Shown piece by piece: positions 46,823 to 55,561 of a DNA stretch of 64,000 nt (its first letter is position 1; every line of letters starts with the position of its first letter). Below the pieces are notes generated by a model. It saw only the letters and a program-made list of their open reading frames with translations, did no database searches and had not been told where the DNA came from. The stretch spans positions 3,562,929 through 3,626,928 of the forward strand of contig CP042469.1 in assembly GCA_015243575.1 (NCBI GenBank), written 5' to 3'. This DNA comes from Clostridiales bacterium (lineage in GTDB: Bacteria; Bacillota; Clostridia; Peptostreptococcales; Anaerovoracaceae). A program made the translations under genes and the position numbers.

Positions 46823-47920
46823 TTACTGAATATCAGATTCTTTGTAATATCCGCTGTCGATCAGCAGTTCTTTGTAATTGTCAATTGTTCCAACAACTGG
46901 TGCACAGAGATAGGATGGGATAACTCCGGTGCCATTGTCATAAGTTTCTTTATCGTTGATATCAGGCTCGCTGCCTTTTACGATAGAGTCAACCATTCCA
47001 ACAACCTTGTCGGCCAGAGTACGGGTATCCTTGAATACGGACATGCTCTGGAGTCCCTGTAACATGTTCTTTACGTTTGGTTTGTCGCAGTCCTGACCAG
47101 TAACGATAGGCATATCATCCTTGGTGTAACCTGCGGAAACCAGTGCATTTACTGCTCCCAGTGCGGTTGAGTCGTTGGAGCACATTACAGCGTCCAGCTT
47201 CTTGCCCTTGGGGCTGTATCCATTGGAAGTGATGAGGTTTTCCATACGGGACTGTGCATTTTCTGTTTTCCAATCCTGGGTGGAGACCTGAGCCTGTGTA
47301 GTCTGTCCGGAAGGTACTACCAGAACACCACTGTCGATGTAAGGCTTCAGAACGCTCATAGCTCCGTTGAAGAAGAACGTTGCGTTATTGTCGGCTGGGT
47401 CACCGGTGAAGAGTTCTACGTTGAAGGGACCTTTCTGGTTCTTAAGATCCAGAGCGGTCTCGATGTACTGGCCCTGCATTACGCCAACCTGATAGTTGTC
47501 GAACGTAGCATAGTAGGATACAGCGTCACTGTTCATGATCAGTCTGTCATAAGCAACAACTGGAATATTCTGTTCCTTGGCCTGTTTCAGAACTTCGGTC
47601 AGAGAGGATCCGTCGATGGCTGCGATTACCAGAACTTTGCAGCCTTCAGTGATCATATTTTCAATCTGGGCTACCTGAGTCGGGATGTCATTGTCACCGC
47701 CGTATTGGAGGTCAACTTTGTAGCCTGCTTCTTCAAGCTTGGCTTTCATGTTTGATCCGTCTTGGTTCCAACGCTGAAGGCTCTGTGTCGGCATGCTTAC
47801 ACCGATCATAGCTGCTTCATCAGTAGCGCCATCTTCTGGAGCGGGCTTTTCTCCGCCGCCACAGGCTGCCAATGAAAGAACAAGGGCAAGAACCATTAAT
47901 AAGGCAATCAGTTTTTTCAT
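46823..47920 (-). CDS. sugar-binding lipoprotein of the ABC importer (XylF/ChvE-like)
   Basis: A 365-residue precursor. The signal peptide (MKKLIALLMVLALVLSLAAC) ends with lipobox LAAC, so Cys20 is acylated and the protein is held on the outside of the membrane. The mature part is a type I periplasmic-binding-protein fold similar to ChvE/XylF (GVSMPTQSLQRWNQDG, NDSTALGAVNAL). AAGGAGAG precedes the ATG. It is the first gene of the operon, behind a consensus promoter with an adjacent palindromic operator. Xylose specificity is inferred from xylA and xylB downstream; other sugars are possible. Confidence 0.93.
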   Translation of the reverse strand: MKKLIALLMVLALVLSLAACGGGEKPAPEDGATDEAAMIGVSMPTQSLQRWNQDGSNMKAKLEEAGYKVDLQYGGDNDIPTQVAQIENMITEGCKVLVIAAIDGSSLTEVLKQAKEQNIPVVAYDRLIMNSDAVSYYATFDNYQVGVMQGQYIETALDLKNQKGPFNVELFTGDPADNNATFFFNGAMSVLKPYIDSGVLVVPSGQTTQAQVSTQDWKTENAQSRMENLITSNGYSPKGKKLDAVMCSNDSTALGAVNALVSAGYTKDDMPIVTGQDCDKPNVKNMLQGLQSMSVFKDTRTLADKVVGMVDSIVKGSEPDINDKETYDNGTGVIPSYLCAPVVGTIDNYKELLIDSGYYKESDIQ

Positions 47921-47956
47921 TTTCTCTCTCCTTTTCTTTTACCAGTTTCTTAAATA

Positions 47957-47983
47957 ACTTTTGAAAAACAGTTTTCTAAAAGT
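47957..47983. promoter_or_regulatory. palindromic operator at the sugar operon promoter
   Basis: A near-perfect 27-bp palindrome with centre at 47970: ACTTTT-NN-AAAAC, A, GTTTT-NN-AAAAGT. It starts just after the -10 box, so a bound repressor would block transcription start. The core TTTT-NN-AAAACA-N-TTTT-N-TAAAA is repeated at 49611-49635 in front of the ROK repressor gene, which identifies it as the probable XylR operator. Confidence 0.75.
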
Positions 47984-47990
47984 TGGTTTA

Positions 47991-48019
47991 ATGATAGCAT
48001 CGTGAATTATTCATGTCAA
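47991..48019 (-). promoter_or_regulatory. promoter of the sugar uptake/xylose operon
   Basis: On the minus strand a consensus TTGACA (48014-48019), exactly 17 bp, and TATCAT (47991-47996). The transcript starts near 47984 with a leader of about 65 nt. Confidence 0.8.
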
Positions 48020-48446
48020 CAGTGTTTTTTTAATGTCATCTTCACTTTTTTAATCTGTTTTTCGCTCCGGCATTGATTTTCAATGGCTGCGCAGAATGAT
48101 AAATTTTTGAGAATTATTTGGATCAAGTTAGCAACCCGCTCGTTTGCTTCTTTCCGTTGCCAGGGAGGAGAGCTTCGCCTAAATTCGTTGAAATTTGAGC
48201 GTTATTTCCAAAACATCCAAAATTCCGACGGCAATATTTGTTATAATTTGTCCCAAAAAAAAGAAGACAGTATCAAATTAGATCCTACGTTTTCATTCTT
48301 CTCCCTAAACCGAAAAATTATTAAAAACTACCGGTGCTAGAAGCGAAATGTACCGCAATGATTTGTCGATATCGTCTTCGATGATTGCTAATGGAATTGT
48401 TGATTTATTTAAGTGTGCGTGCACGGAATGAATCAGCGTTTCCTTA
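48020..48446. other. 427-bp AT-rich gap with no recognised gene
   Basis: Apart from the promoter at its left edge I see no convincing gene, RNA or repeat in this stretch. An 85-codon plus-strand frame (48083-48340) has no ribosome binding site and no family-like sequence. Confidence 0.6.
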
Positions 48447-49577
48447 CTATACTGATTTAATAAACCGAACCGCAAAATGCAGTGCAGTTCCTATGCCGCT
48501 GGCATTGGATCTGTAATTGCTCAGATGGAGATAGTCTGCTGTGCTGTCAAAGACAGCGATTTTTATCAAACGCTCTTTGATGTCATCAAAGGAATCCCCA
48601 AGGTATCTTGCAAGTGTACCTCCTAAAATAATATCACAGTCGAAAATGGTACGGATATTATTAATTCCCATACAAAGAAATAACAAATAATCGTTCCAAA
48701 GCTCCGCGCAGCCATCGTCGCCCTCTTTCAATTTTTCAAAAAAGACATCGACGGGCTGATCCTTTTCTGAGGCCAAAACGGATGTGGAAATATATGCCTC
48801 CAGACAGCCTTTTTTCCCGCAGGCGCACGGCTTTCCTTCCCGGCTTACCACGGACATATGGCCGAATTCTGCACCCCGGTTATTCATGCCGATATAAGCG
48901 GAACCATTGTAAATCAGTGCTCCCCCTACGCCTTCTGATACGCTTAGGAAGGCCAGTGTCGTCAGATCCTTTCTGCTGTTCTGCTCTGCGAAAGCACTGG
49001 CGTTAGCATCATTTTCAATGTAGGTGTCGTATTTAATAAACTTTGTTAGGGACTCAATGGGCACATACCGGGCTTTCAAGGTAGGTGCGTTAATGATCTG
49101 CCCCTTATCCTCGCTTAGCACACCGGGAATGGAGATCCCTACACCAAGTATAATTTCAGGGTCCAGCCCCCGTTCCTCCACATAGCGGTCGATCTCCGCC
49201 GCAAGCAGCTCTCCATACCGATCATTGGCTTCGAATGCAATTTCAAGGCGTTTAATAGGAGAGGGATTCCCTTTTAGATCGATGTCCAAAAGGTTAATAT
49301 GTGTCATTTTAATTTCTACACCGATGACCATCCTGGCATCGGAAATCACGGAAATCTTCTTTGCTTTCCTCCCGCCGCTGGATTCGAAGGTACCGGAATA
49401 GCACAAGAGTCCCATATCAAAAAGCTCAGTCAGATTTTGACTCACGGTGGGAAGACTCAGTCCCAGTGCCGCCACAAGATCCTGCTTTGATACTTTATCC
49501 TGCTCATAAATATACTGATACACCTTGTTTCGGTTGATCAGTTTTAGGTCTGTTGTTGTTGCCGTTGTTCTTTTCAT
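48447..49577 (-). CDS. xylR: ROK-family repressor, probable xylose repressor
   Basis: A 376-residue protein. An N-terminal winged helix (NRNKVYQYIYEQDKVSKQDLVAALGLSLPTVSQNL) is followed by a ROK sugar-kinase-like domain with the zinc motif C-x-C-G-x2-G-C (CACGKKGCLEAY). XylR and NagC have this layout and bind DNA until the sugar is present. The ATG at 49577 is used; a TTG at 49595 would add six residues. It is encoded upstream of the sugar operon in the same direction, and its own leader carries a copy of the operon's palindrome, so it should repress both units. Confidence 0.9.
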   Translation of the reverse strand: MKRTTATTTDLKLINRNKVYQYIYEQDKVSKQDLVAALGLSLPTVSQNLTELFDMGLLCYSGTFESSGGRKAKKISVISDARMVIGVEIKMTHINLLDIDLKGNPSPIKRLEIAFEANDRYGELLAAEIDRYVEERGLDPEIILGVGISIPGVLSEDKGQIINAPTLKARYVPIESLTKFIKYDTYIENDANASAFAEQNSRKDLTTLAFLSVSEGVGGALIYNGSAYIGMNNRGAEFGHMSVVSREGKPCACGKKGCLEAYISTSVLASEKDQPVDVFFEKLKEGDDGCAELWNDYLLFLCMGINNIRTIFDCDIILGGTLARYLGDSFDDIKERLIKIAVFDSTADYLHLSNYRSNASGIGTALHFAVRFIKSV

Positions 49578-49610
49578 TTTATTTGCTCTTTTCAAAGGAT
49601 ATGACCGAAT

Positions 49611-49635
49611 GTTTTACAAAACACTTTTATAAAAC
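49611..49635. promoter_or_regulatory. second copy of the XylR operator, upstream of xylR
   Basis: GTTTTA-N-AAAA and TTTT-N-TAAAAC surround a 3-bp centre and match the operator at 47957-47983 in the core TTTT/AAAACA/TTTT/TAAAA. It lies just downstream of the xylR -10 box, so it should mediate autorepression. Confidence 0.7.
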
Positions 49636-49642
49636 TATCCCC

Positions 49643-49648
49643 ATTATA
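49643..49648 (-). promoter_or_regulatory. -10 box of xylR
   Basis: A perfect TATAAT on the minus strand, directly upstream of the operator; the -35 TTGTTT stands 17 bp away and is weak. Confidence 0.5.
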
Positions 49649-49704
49649 GATGATGGCCATGAAAAAAACAAGTATTATTTATCGAGGGTTTCGTCAGGTG
49701 TTCA

Positions 49705-51189
49705 TCACGTTCCGCAAAATGTTTGGTATTTGCATCCTGAGAGGTTCGGAACCTCAGCATATTCCTCTTGCGCAGGCGAATAGGCAAAGGGGTCTTTCAG
49801 GACATCCATAAGACCCTTAAGTACCTCCAGATCTCCAGACTCAGATGCGGCAGACAGTGCTTCCTCGACCCTATGATTCCGCGGAATGACTGCCGGGTTG
49901 CTCTTTTTCATAAGATCCTGTTGCTTTTTTTGTGTGCCCTGATTGTGTTCCTGCCGCTTTTTCCAGCGCTTTTTCCATTCCTCAAATACCGAGATGCTGT
50001 TCATGCTCAGCGCTTCGAACTGTTCCAGGGTTAACGCTCTGAAGGTGTTGGTAAAATCAGCTTTATTCTCCTTCATCATAGATAGAAGGTCTCCAATCAG
50101 CAGTTCGTCCTCTGTTTCCTCACCGATCAAACCAAGCTTGCTTCTCATTCCGGAAAGCCATTCGCTTCGGAATTTAGGACCAAACCCTTCGAGGACATCC
50201 ATTGCCTGTTTCTTAGCTTTTTCCTGCTCATTGCTGATGAGGGGCAGGAGTGTCTCAGCAAACCGGGTTAGGTTCCACTGAGCAATGGCAGGCTGATTTC
50301 CATAAGCATATCGTCCCTGTGCGTCAATGGAACTGAATACAGTGGCAGGGTCATAGGCATCCATGAAAGCGCATGGTCCATAATCGATGGTTTCACCGCT
50401 GACAGCCATATTGTCTGTATTCATTACACCGTGGATAAACCCAATCAGCTGCCATTTGGCAATGAGCCGCGCCTGCCGGGAAGTTACTTCTCTCAGCAAG
50501 GATAAATAGCGATTGTCCTCTGCCTCAGCGTTTTTAAAATGCCGTTCCCAGGTATAATCCGCCAGGGCTTTCAGCCCTTCAAGCTTCGCCCATTTTGCCG
50601 CAAATTGAAAGGTTCCCACACGAATATGACTGGCCGCCACTCTGGTCAATACCGCACCGGGCAGCGGAGACTCCCTGTAAACCGGCTCTCCCGTAGAAAC
50701 TACAGCCAGACTTCTGGTGGTAGGGACTCCAAGTCCATACATAGCTTCACTAATCACGTATTCTCTGAGCATAGGACCGAGGGCAGCCCTGCCATCGCCT
50801 CCCCTTGAGTATGGCGTGCGTCCCGAGCCCTTCAGCTGAATATCAAACCGGTGTCCTGATAACGTAATATGTTCTCCGAGAAGCACAGCTCTTCCATCTC
50901 CCAGCATGGTAAAATGTCCGAACTGATGGCCGGCGTAAGCCTGGGCAATGGGAATGGCGCCCTCTGGGATTTTATTGCCTGCCAGCATAGCGGCACCATT
51001 CTGACTTTGAAGCGCCTCAACATCAAGACCGAGCTCCTTCCCGTAATCGACGTTGAAAATAACCATTTCAGGTTGCTTCACTGGCGTTGGATCTGTCATG
51101 GAATAAAATATTTCCGGCAGTTTTTTGTAGCTGTTATCAAAGCGCCAACCTGCTTCTTTGATTTCTTCATGATCTCTATTCATTCTCAT
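49705..51189 (-). CDS. selO: SelO/YdiU family protein adenylyltransferase
   Basis: A 494-residue pseudokinase of the SelO family. [46 protein letters not shown] and [24 protein letters not shown] are the family's ATP- and metal-binding motifs. SelO transfers AMP from ATP to Ser/Thr/Tyr of target proteins and is linked to redox homeostasis. The C-terminus ends in [10 protein letters not shown], with Cys in place of the selenocysteine seen in some members. AGGAAG is 5 bases before the ATG at 51189; a second ATG two codons later is possible. It is monocistronic, downstream of the DMT/winged-helix pair. Confidence 0.93.
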   Translation of the reverse strand: MRMNRDHEEIKEAGWRFDNSYKKLPEIFYSMTDPTPVKQPEMVIFNVDYGKELGLDVEALQSQNGAAMLAGNKIPEGAIPIAQAYAGHQFGHFTMLGDGRAVLLGEHITLSGHRFDIQLKGSGRTPYSRGGDGRAALGPMLREYVISEAMYGLGVPTTRSLAVVSTGEPVYRESPLPGAVLTRVAASHIRVGTFQFAAKWAKLEGLKALADYTWERHFKNAEAEDNRYLSLLREVTSRQARLIAKWQLIGFIHGVMNTDNMAVSGETIDYGPCAFMDAYDPATVFSSIDAQGRYAYGNQPAIAQWNLTRFAETLLPLISNEQEKAKKQAMDVLEGFGPKFRSEWLSGMRSKLGLIGEETEDELLIGDLLSMMKENKADFTNTFRALTLEQFEALSMNSISVFEEWKKRWKKRQEHNQGTQKKQQDLMKKSNPAVIPRNHRVEEALSAASESGDLEVLKGLMDVLKDPFAYSPAQEEYAEVPNLSGCKYQTFCGT

Positions 51190-51276
51190 CCCCGCTTCCT
51201 AATGATCTATCAATTTAGGAAAGCGCTTCCGCATTTCCTAAGTATCATTATTATTCCACAATATCCTTGCCGTAAT

Positions 51277-51320
51277 CAAAAAGCAGGGAAGATTCCCTGT
51301 TTCCGGAATCTTCCCTGCTG
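51277..51320 (-). terminator. strong intrinsic terminator after the winged-helix gene
   Basis: AGCAGGGAAGATTCC (51282-51296) and its exact reverse complement (51305-51319) form a 15-bp stem with an 8-nt loop; on the minus strand a T-run follows. It ends the DMT/winged-helix unit before selO. Confidence 0.9.
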
Positions 51321-51366
51321 ACCATTGCTTCTATTGCGATTCTAAAGGATTGAAGTCAGACCTGCA

Positions 51367-51675
51367 TTACCGAGCCATGGCCTGCTGTGCTTTCCAACTC
51401 TTTGGCAGATATTTATTCAACAATCTTGTTCCCTCTTCGCTGATGCTGTAAGAGATACACAATTCGCCGTCTTGATCCAGCTCGGCTTTTGCGTCTTCAA
51501 TTAGCCCATTTTCCTTCATCGAGACAAGAATATTGCTGACATTGGGTTTGCGGAACTGTTTCTCCGTGCCGTATTCGGTTCGCAGTTCCTGCATCAGCAG
51601 ATCAACAGTTGCTTCTTTCACTGTCGATAGAAAATGCAGCATCCGGAAGGTCAGCGGTAAAATGCTATGTTTCAT
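51367..51675 (-). CDS. small winged-helix DNA-binding protein
   Basis: A 102-residue protein with an apparent winged-helix fold: TFRMLHFLSTVKEATVDLLMQEL, RKPNVSNILVSMKENGLIED, and a wing with ISYSISEEGTRLLNKYL. It looks like a MarR/PadR-type regulator but matches neither clearly. Its ATG overlaps the stop of the upstream DMT transporter by one base (TAATG), so it is translated with it and probably controls that transporter. No extra effector domain is present. It is followed by a strong terminator. Confidence 0.65.
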   Translation of the reverse strand: MKHSILPLTFRMLHFLSTVKEATVDLLMQELRTEYGTEKQFRKPNVSNILVSMKENGLIEDAKAELDQDGELCISYSISEEGTRLLNKYLPKSWKAQQAMAR

Positions 51676-52703
51676 TAGGCTTCTCCTTTTTTCTTAAAGA
51701 CTTCAAGCGGATTTACAACAACCAGCATCGCGCCCAATGTAACAGCAACCGCTCCGATAACCAAATTGGTCGAAAGGGAAACGCCGGTAACAAAGAATGC
51801 GAACACCAGACCCCAAAGAGAGTATGTGATGTTCAGCGCCATACCGGAGGCCACGCCGATCATAGCGTTTGCTTTATACCAAGTCAAAAACGAAATTGCT
51901 CCCGCAAGGCCTGCCGCAGCCACTACGAGAAGGGTCGCCGGAGTCTTTAGAAGTTCGCCATACATCCCGATACCGGAAATCAGCGGTACGACGATGAGGG
52001 TACTTGCCAGACCGGAAGTAATTTCCCGGATGGTAATTGCTACATCAGGGTTGACCATGGACATTCCAAACGTGGCAAGAGCACCTTCCGCTCCCCATCC
52101 CAGCGCTGACCCAAAGGCAAACAATAAACCTAAATAAAAGTGCGGAAAATTGCCCTCGGGCGGCGTGAAACTGATTAAAGCCGTTCCGACAATACAAATA
52201 AGCATGCCGATTCCTACTCTGGTTGACATCTTCTGCTTCATAAAGATCCTGGCCAGAATCGCCCCCACCACGGGGCAAAGTGCTGATATTGGCATGGTGT
52301 ACGCGCTGCCGCAGAACTGGATGCCCAGCAGGTAGCAGCCCATTGCCACCGGCCCACCCAAAATTGCTGCAACACAAACCATTCTTCCGGGCGTAGTTTT
52401 AAGGCTCCGAACCAGTTCCTTAAAATTTCCCTTCCAGATGTTGTAGATGAGCAGCCACAGTGCGGTCATACTGTCGTTCATTGCAGCCGCAACAAGGGGT
52501 GCTACAAAGATTGCTCCCGAACCCAGTGTGAAGGGCTCTCTTGCCAGCGCGATCCCCAGGATAATGCTGTTCACCGCAAAGGTCATACCCGAGATCAAGC
52601 CGAACGCTGACCCCATCTTTGCAAAGCGAGACTGAACTTTATCCTGCTTCATTCTGATTGTGACCGCATCATTCCTGTAGACTTGTCCAATCATTTCTGT
52701 CAT
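51675..52703 (-). CDS. DMT-superfamily (EamA-like) transporter
   Basis: A 342-residue membrane protein with about ten hydrophobic segments and two EamA-like halves (GLISGMTFAVNSIILGIALA, LGLLFAFGSALGWGAEGALATFGMSM). Such carriers move small metabolites such as amino acids or nucleotides, mostly outwards. AGGAGGAA lies 7 bases before the ATG. It is translationally coupled to a small winged-helix gene, its likely regulator. Repeats with the core GCAGAATCG lie in its upstream region. The substrate is unknown. Confidence 0.85.
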   Translation of the reverse strand: MTEMIGQVYRNDAVTIRMKQDKVQSRFAKMGSAFGLISGMTFAVNSIILGIALAREPFTLGSGAIFVAPLVAAAMNDSMTALWLLIYNIWKGNFKELVRSLKTTPGRMVCVAAILGGPVAMGCYLLGIQFCGSAYTMPISALCPVVGAILARIFMKQKMSTRVGIGMLICIVGTALISFTPPEGNFPHFYLGLLFAFGSALGWGAEGALATFGMSMVNPDVAITIREITSGLASTLIVVPLISGIGMYGELLKTPATLLVVAAAGLAGAISFLTWYKANAMIGVASGMALNITYSLWGLVFAFFVTGVSLSTNLVIGAVAVTLGAMLVVVNPLEVFKKKGEA

Positions 52704-52843
52704 TCTTCATTCCTCCTATAAACAAAACCGCCCAAAAGCCCTGCTTGGAATTCCATCCATAATATTCCAAGAACGTTGATTCTACAACGTTTTAGCTCAA
52801 GGACAACATATCATATACTACTCTTATACTAGGAATTTTTATG

Positions 52844-52934
52844 GCAGAATCGATACTCTTTTCCTGCAAAATATCCCTATTCTTTTGAGAAAAATTGCAG
52901 AATCGTTACTTTTTTGCAGAATAGCTCTTTTTCT
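52844..52934. repeat. three copies of a 19-bp element upstream of the DMT gene
   Basis: GCAGAATCGATACTCTTTT (52844-52862), GCAGAATCGTTACTTTTTT (52897-52915) and GCAGAATAGCTCTTTTTCT (52916-52934). The last two are directly tandem and overlap the 3' end of the upstream transporter gene. They are 140-230 bases before the downstream DMT start and may be regulator sites. Confidence 0.6.
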
Positions 52935-53799
52935 TTGGGAATCCGCTTTGATGCAAGGCGATTGCGCCCACAATGAGAAGGATGCCGATCCAAAGGGAAG
53001 GCGTAGAGGGTTCTTCTAAGATTAGAATTCCCAAGATTGCCGCAAATAGAGCCTCTGAAGAGAAAATGAGACCGGCAGCAGAGGAGGACACAAATTGAAT
53101 ACAGTGATTCATCAGCAGCTGGGCACCAATGGTTGCAAAGAAAATCAGATAGAGGAACTCGATGAAAACAAGACATGAAACCATACGAGGAATGGGTTCT
53201 AGCATCAACGCAAACACCGTTGAAATTATCGTAATCACATAAAACTGCAGCAAGGACATTACTTGCGAATCAGTCTGGGAGGAAAACCGTTCGATGGATA
53301 TAATCGCACCGGTATAAAACAGAGCCCCCAAAAAGGTTAATATCTCACCGACGGAGAACGCCCACGTCTGCGCAGAAGCATCATAAGAGATAAATCCGAT
53401 CCCGATGACAGCAATGAAAGCATACAAAAAAATCCGATACCCGGGGTTCTTACGAAACAGCAGCCATTCCGCAAGGGGAATGATCAGAATATACGAGGAG
53501 CAAAGCAGTGCATTCACGCCTGCCTCAATATAGCCAAGGCCCATGGTTTGAAAGGCAAATCCAAGGCCCGTAAAGCTGCCAGAAATAACGCCGCAGTGCA
53601 GATCGCCGCGTGTTATGGTTTTCAGCTTCTTTCTCATAAATAACGTGCAGAGGATGCTTGCTGCAAGGAAGCGGATGGCATTAGAATAATTGGCTCCCAT
53701 GACAGAGAGAACATCCTTCTCCACGACAAATTCTGCCCCCCAGAAAAAGGAGGCAGTCAATAAACCCATGATACCGATGGTCTTTGAAGGTTGTGTCAT
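52906..53799 (-). CDS. DMT-superfamily (EamA) transporter
   Basis: A 297-residue membrane protein with ten hydrophobic segments in two EamA repeats (LLTASFFWGAEFVVEKDVL; FSSEALFAAILGILILEE, the latter being the typical second-half signature). It most likely exports an amino acid or similar metabolite. The ribosome site is weak (GGGTGAGGG directly before ATG). It is unrelated in detail to the DMT protein at 51675-52703. A 188-bp leader with inverted repeats precedes it. The C-terminus is Lys/Ser-rich and overlaps the repeat elements. Confidence 0.85.
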   Translation of the reverse strand: MTQPSKTIGIMGLLTASFFWGAEFVVEKDVLSVMGANYSNAIRFLAASILCTLFMRKKLKTITRGDLHCGVISGSFTGLGFAFQTMGLGYIEAGVNALLCSSYILIIPLAEWLLFRKNPGYRIFLYAFIAVIGIGFISYDASAQTWAFSVGEILTFLGALFYTGAIISIERFSSQTDSQVMSLLQFYVITIISTVFALMLEPIPRMVSCLVFIEFLYLIFFATIGAQLLMNHCIQFVSSSAAGLIFSSEALFAAILGILILEEPSTPSLWIGILLIVGAIALHQSGFPKKKSYSAKK

Positions 53800-53864
53800 C
53801 CCTCACCCGCAGTTCATTGAATGTTACAACTGGTTTGTCACGATTCACCAAGTTACGAATCACA

Positions 53865-53955
53865 GCCACATGGGTCATACTTTGTATGGCCTAAGCCTCC
53901 CGGCCCACATGATCGCAGTGAGCAGCACCTTCCTATTCATTGGCTGTGAAATCGC
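53865..53955 (-). promoter_or_regulatory. potentially structured leader of the DMT gene
   Basis: TCACAGCCA near 53869 and TGGCTGTGA near 53940 are exact inverted repeats about 70 bp apart, enclosing further pairings such as CATAC/GTATG and CATG-GGG/CCCATG. On the minus strand this would fold as an RNA domain about 60-150 nt before the DMT start codon. It does not match a riboswitch class that I can name. Confidence 0.35.
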
Positions 53956-53987
53956 AACTCTATTTTAGCATAGTTTGATTATTGTGA

Positions 53988-55442
53988 TTAATAGCATTTA
54001 TCAAAATTTACAGTAATCGTCTTTAAGAAGGTGGTTTCTTCGATGGTGTACTTTCCGCCAATTCTGCCGTAGCCCGTTTCTGTTCCCGGTGCTCCGCCAA
54101 AGGGCTGATGGGGTTCCCAGAAGCCCGCGGACTCATTGATGCAGACGTTTCCGGCATTGAGTCTGCTGTGATAATAGAAGGCTTTTTTCATGCTGCTGGT
54201 ATAAACCGACATCTGCAATCCGTAAGGCGTGCTGTTAGCCATCTTGATGGCCTCTTCATCGGTCTCAAACTCTATGATCGGAATTACTGGCCCGAAGGTC
54301 TCTTCATCGTGGAGCAGCATTCCGGGCGTTACGTTGTCGACGATGGTAGGCTCAAAGAAGAGGTTGGTATCAAAGCCCTTTGCTCTGCCACCGCCGCAAA
54401 GAATCTTGGCGCCCTTTGCGATGCCTTCGTTTACATGAAATTCAACTTTATCTGCTACCGGTGCGTTATTCAGCGGGCCCATGGTAGTTTTATCATCAAG
54501 AGGATCTCCCAAGACGATGTCATCTACCGTTTTCATGAGATGCTCAAGGAACTCTTTCTTGACGCTTTTATGTACCAAGACTCTCTGGGTTGAGCAGCAT
54601 ACCTGGCCTGCATTCATCCATGCGCCATAGGCAGCTCCTTCGGCAGCAGCTTTGATGTCTGCGTCTGCACAGACGATTTCTGGTCCCGATCCCCCCATCT
54701 CAAGAAGCATTCGCTTCAGTCCTGCAATCTGCGCAATTCTTTTTCCCGTTACGTTTTCACCGGTAAATGCAATGGCATTGACCAGCGGGTGGGAACACAT
54801 CATTTCACCGATTGTCGGTCCCGGTCCCGTAACAAGGTTGAATACACCTTTGGGGCAGCCTGCACGTTCAATTGCTTCTGCAAAGAAGACTGCCGAGATC
54901 GGAGTATAGCTCGCAGGTTTCATGATCATCGTATTGCCTGCAACTAAAATGGGCGCAATGTGCTCTGCCGGCATGACCATGGGGAAGTTCCAAGGTGAGA
55001 TTGCGGAATAAACGCCATTGGGTTCTCTTATGGTCATAATCTTTCTGTTCGGGTCCTTGGAGTAGAGGATCTCGCCATTCATGCGCTTGATATCCTCGTT
55101 GGCGTTTCTGAGATTTTCAGCGGACTCCGTCACTTCTCCTCTGGATTCTGTGGCAATGGGCTTTCCCTGCTCCATAGACATATATTTTGCAATCTTTTCC
55201 GTTTCCTTTTCTAGTTCATCGGCGATGCGGCACATGAGCTCTCCCCGCTCTACGATTCCCCAATGTTTAAACGCCTCCTTCTCCCGATCGGCGGCTTTGA
55301 TGGCCCGTTCCAAATCCTCAGGCGCTGCCTTGGGAACCGTTCCGATCAATTCGCCCGTAGCGGGATTGGTAACCTCAATCACCTCTCCGCTGCTGCTGTC
55401 ACACCACTCACCGTCAATATACATCTGAAACTTTTCTGCCAT
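53988..55442 (-). CDS. NAD(P)-dependent aldehyde dehydrogenase
   Basis: A 484-residue ALDH-superfamily enzyme. PWNFPMVMPAEHIAPILVAGN, the catalytic Glu in LLEMGGSGPEIV, the nucleophilic Cys in NAGQVCCSTQRVLV, and EETFGPVIPI are all present. It is closest in appearance to succinate-semialdehyde/lactaldehyde-type dehydrogenases and should oxidise an aldehyde to the acid. The frame runs upstream to 55553, but the ATG at 55442 with AAAGGAG is the true start. It is the last gene of a sigma-54-controlled operon after a GPH symporter and a saccharopine-dehydrogenase-like gene. An aminoadipate- or other semialdehyde substrate made by the latter is possible. Confidence 0.92.
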   Translation of the reverse strand: MAEKFQMYIDGEWCDSSSGEVIEVTNPATGELIGTVPKAAPEDLERAIKAADREKEAFKHWGIVERGELMCRIADELEKETEKIAKYMSMEQGKPIATESRGEVTESAENLRNANEDIKRMNGEILYSKDPNRKIMTIREPNGVYSAISPWNFPMVMPAEHIAPILVAGNTMIMKPASYTPISAVFFAEAIERAGCPKGVFNLVTGPGPTIGEMMCSHPLVNAIAFTGENVTGKRIAQIAGLKRMLLEMGGSGPEIVCADADIKAAAEGAAYGAWMNAGQVCCSTQRVLVHKSVKKEFLEHLMKTVDDIVLGDPLDDKTTMGPLNNAPVADKVEFHVNEGIAKGAKILCGGGRAKGFDTNLFFEPTIVDNVTPGMLLHDEETFGPVIPIIEFETDEEAIKMANSTPYGLQMSVYTSSMKKAFYYHSRLNAGNVCINESAGFWEPHQPFGGAPGTETGYGRIGGKYTIEETTFLKTITVNFDKCY

Positions 55443-55561
55443 TTTTTTCTCCTTTCCTTGTTGCGTAATGTTACGCTTTCTGCTGCCTTCTAAACGGACA
55501 ATGTTTTTTCTGATTCGCATTTGCTTTCTATTTACTTCACTTTTACTCTGCATCGATATAT

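Noticed and set aside
48083-48340. 85-codon plus-strand frame upstream of the sugar operon
   Set aside because: No ribosome binding site, basic and low-quality amino acid pattern, no terminator.
53681-53878. 65-codon minus-strand frame overlapping the start of the second DMT gene
   Set aside because: It lies in another frame over the DMT coding sequence and its leader, with no supporting features.
53865-53955. Cobalamin riboswitch before the DMT gene
   Set aside because: A GGAAGG loop and paired ends are suggestive, but the conserved 5' half and the B12 box are missing.
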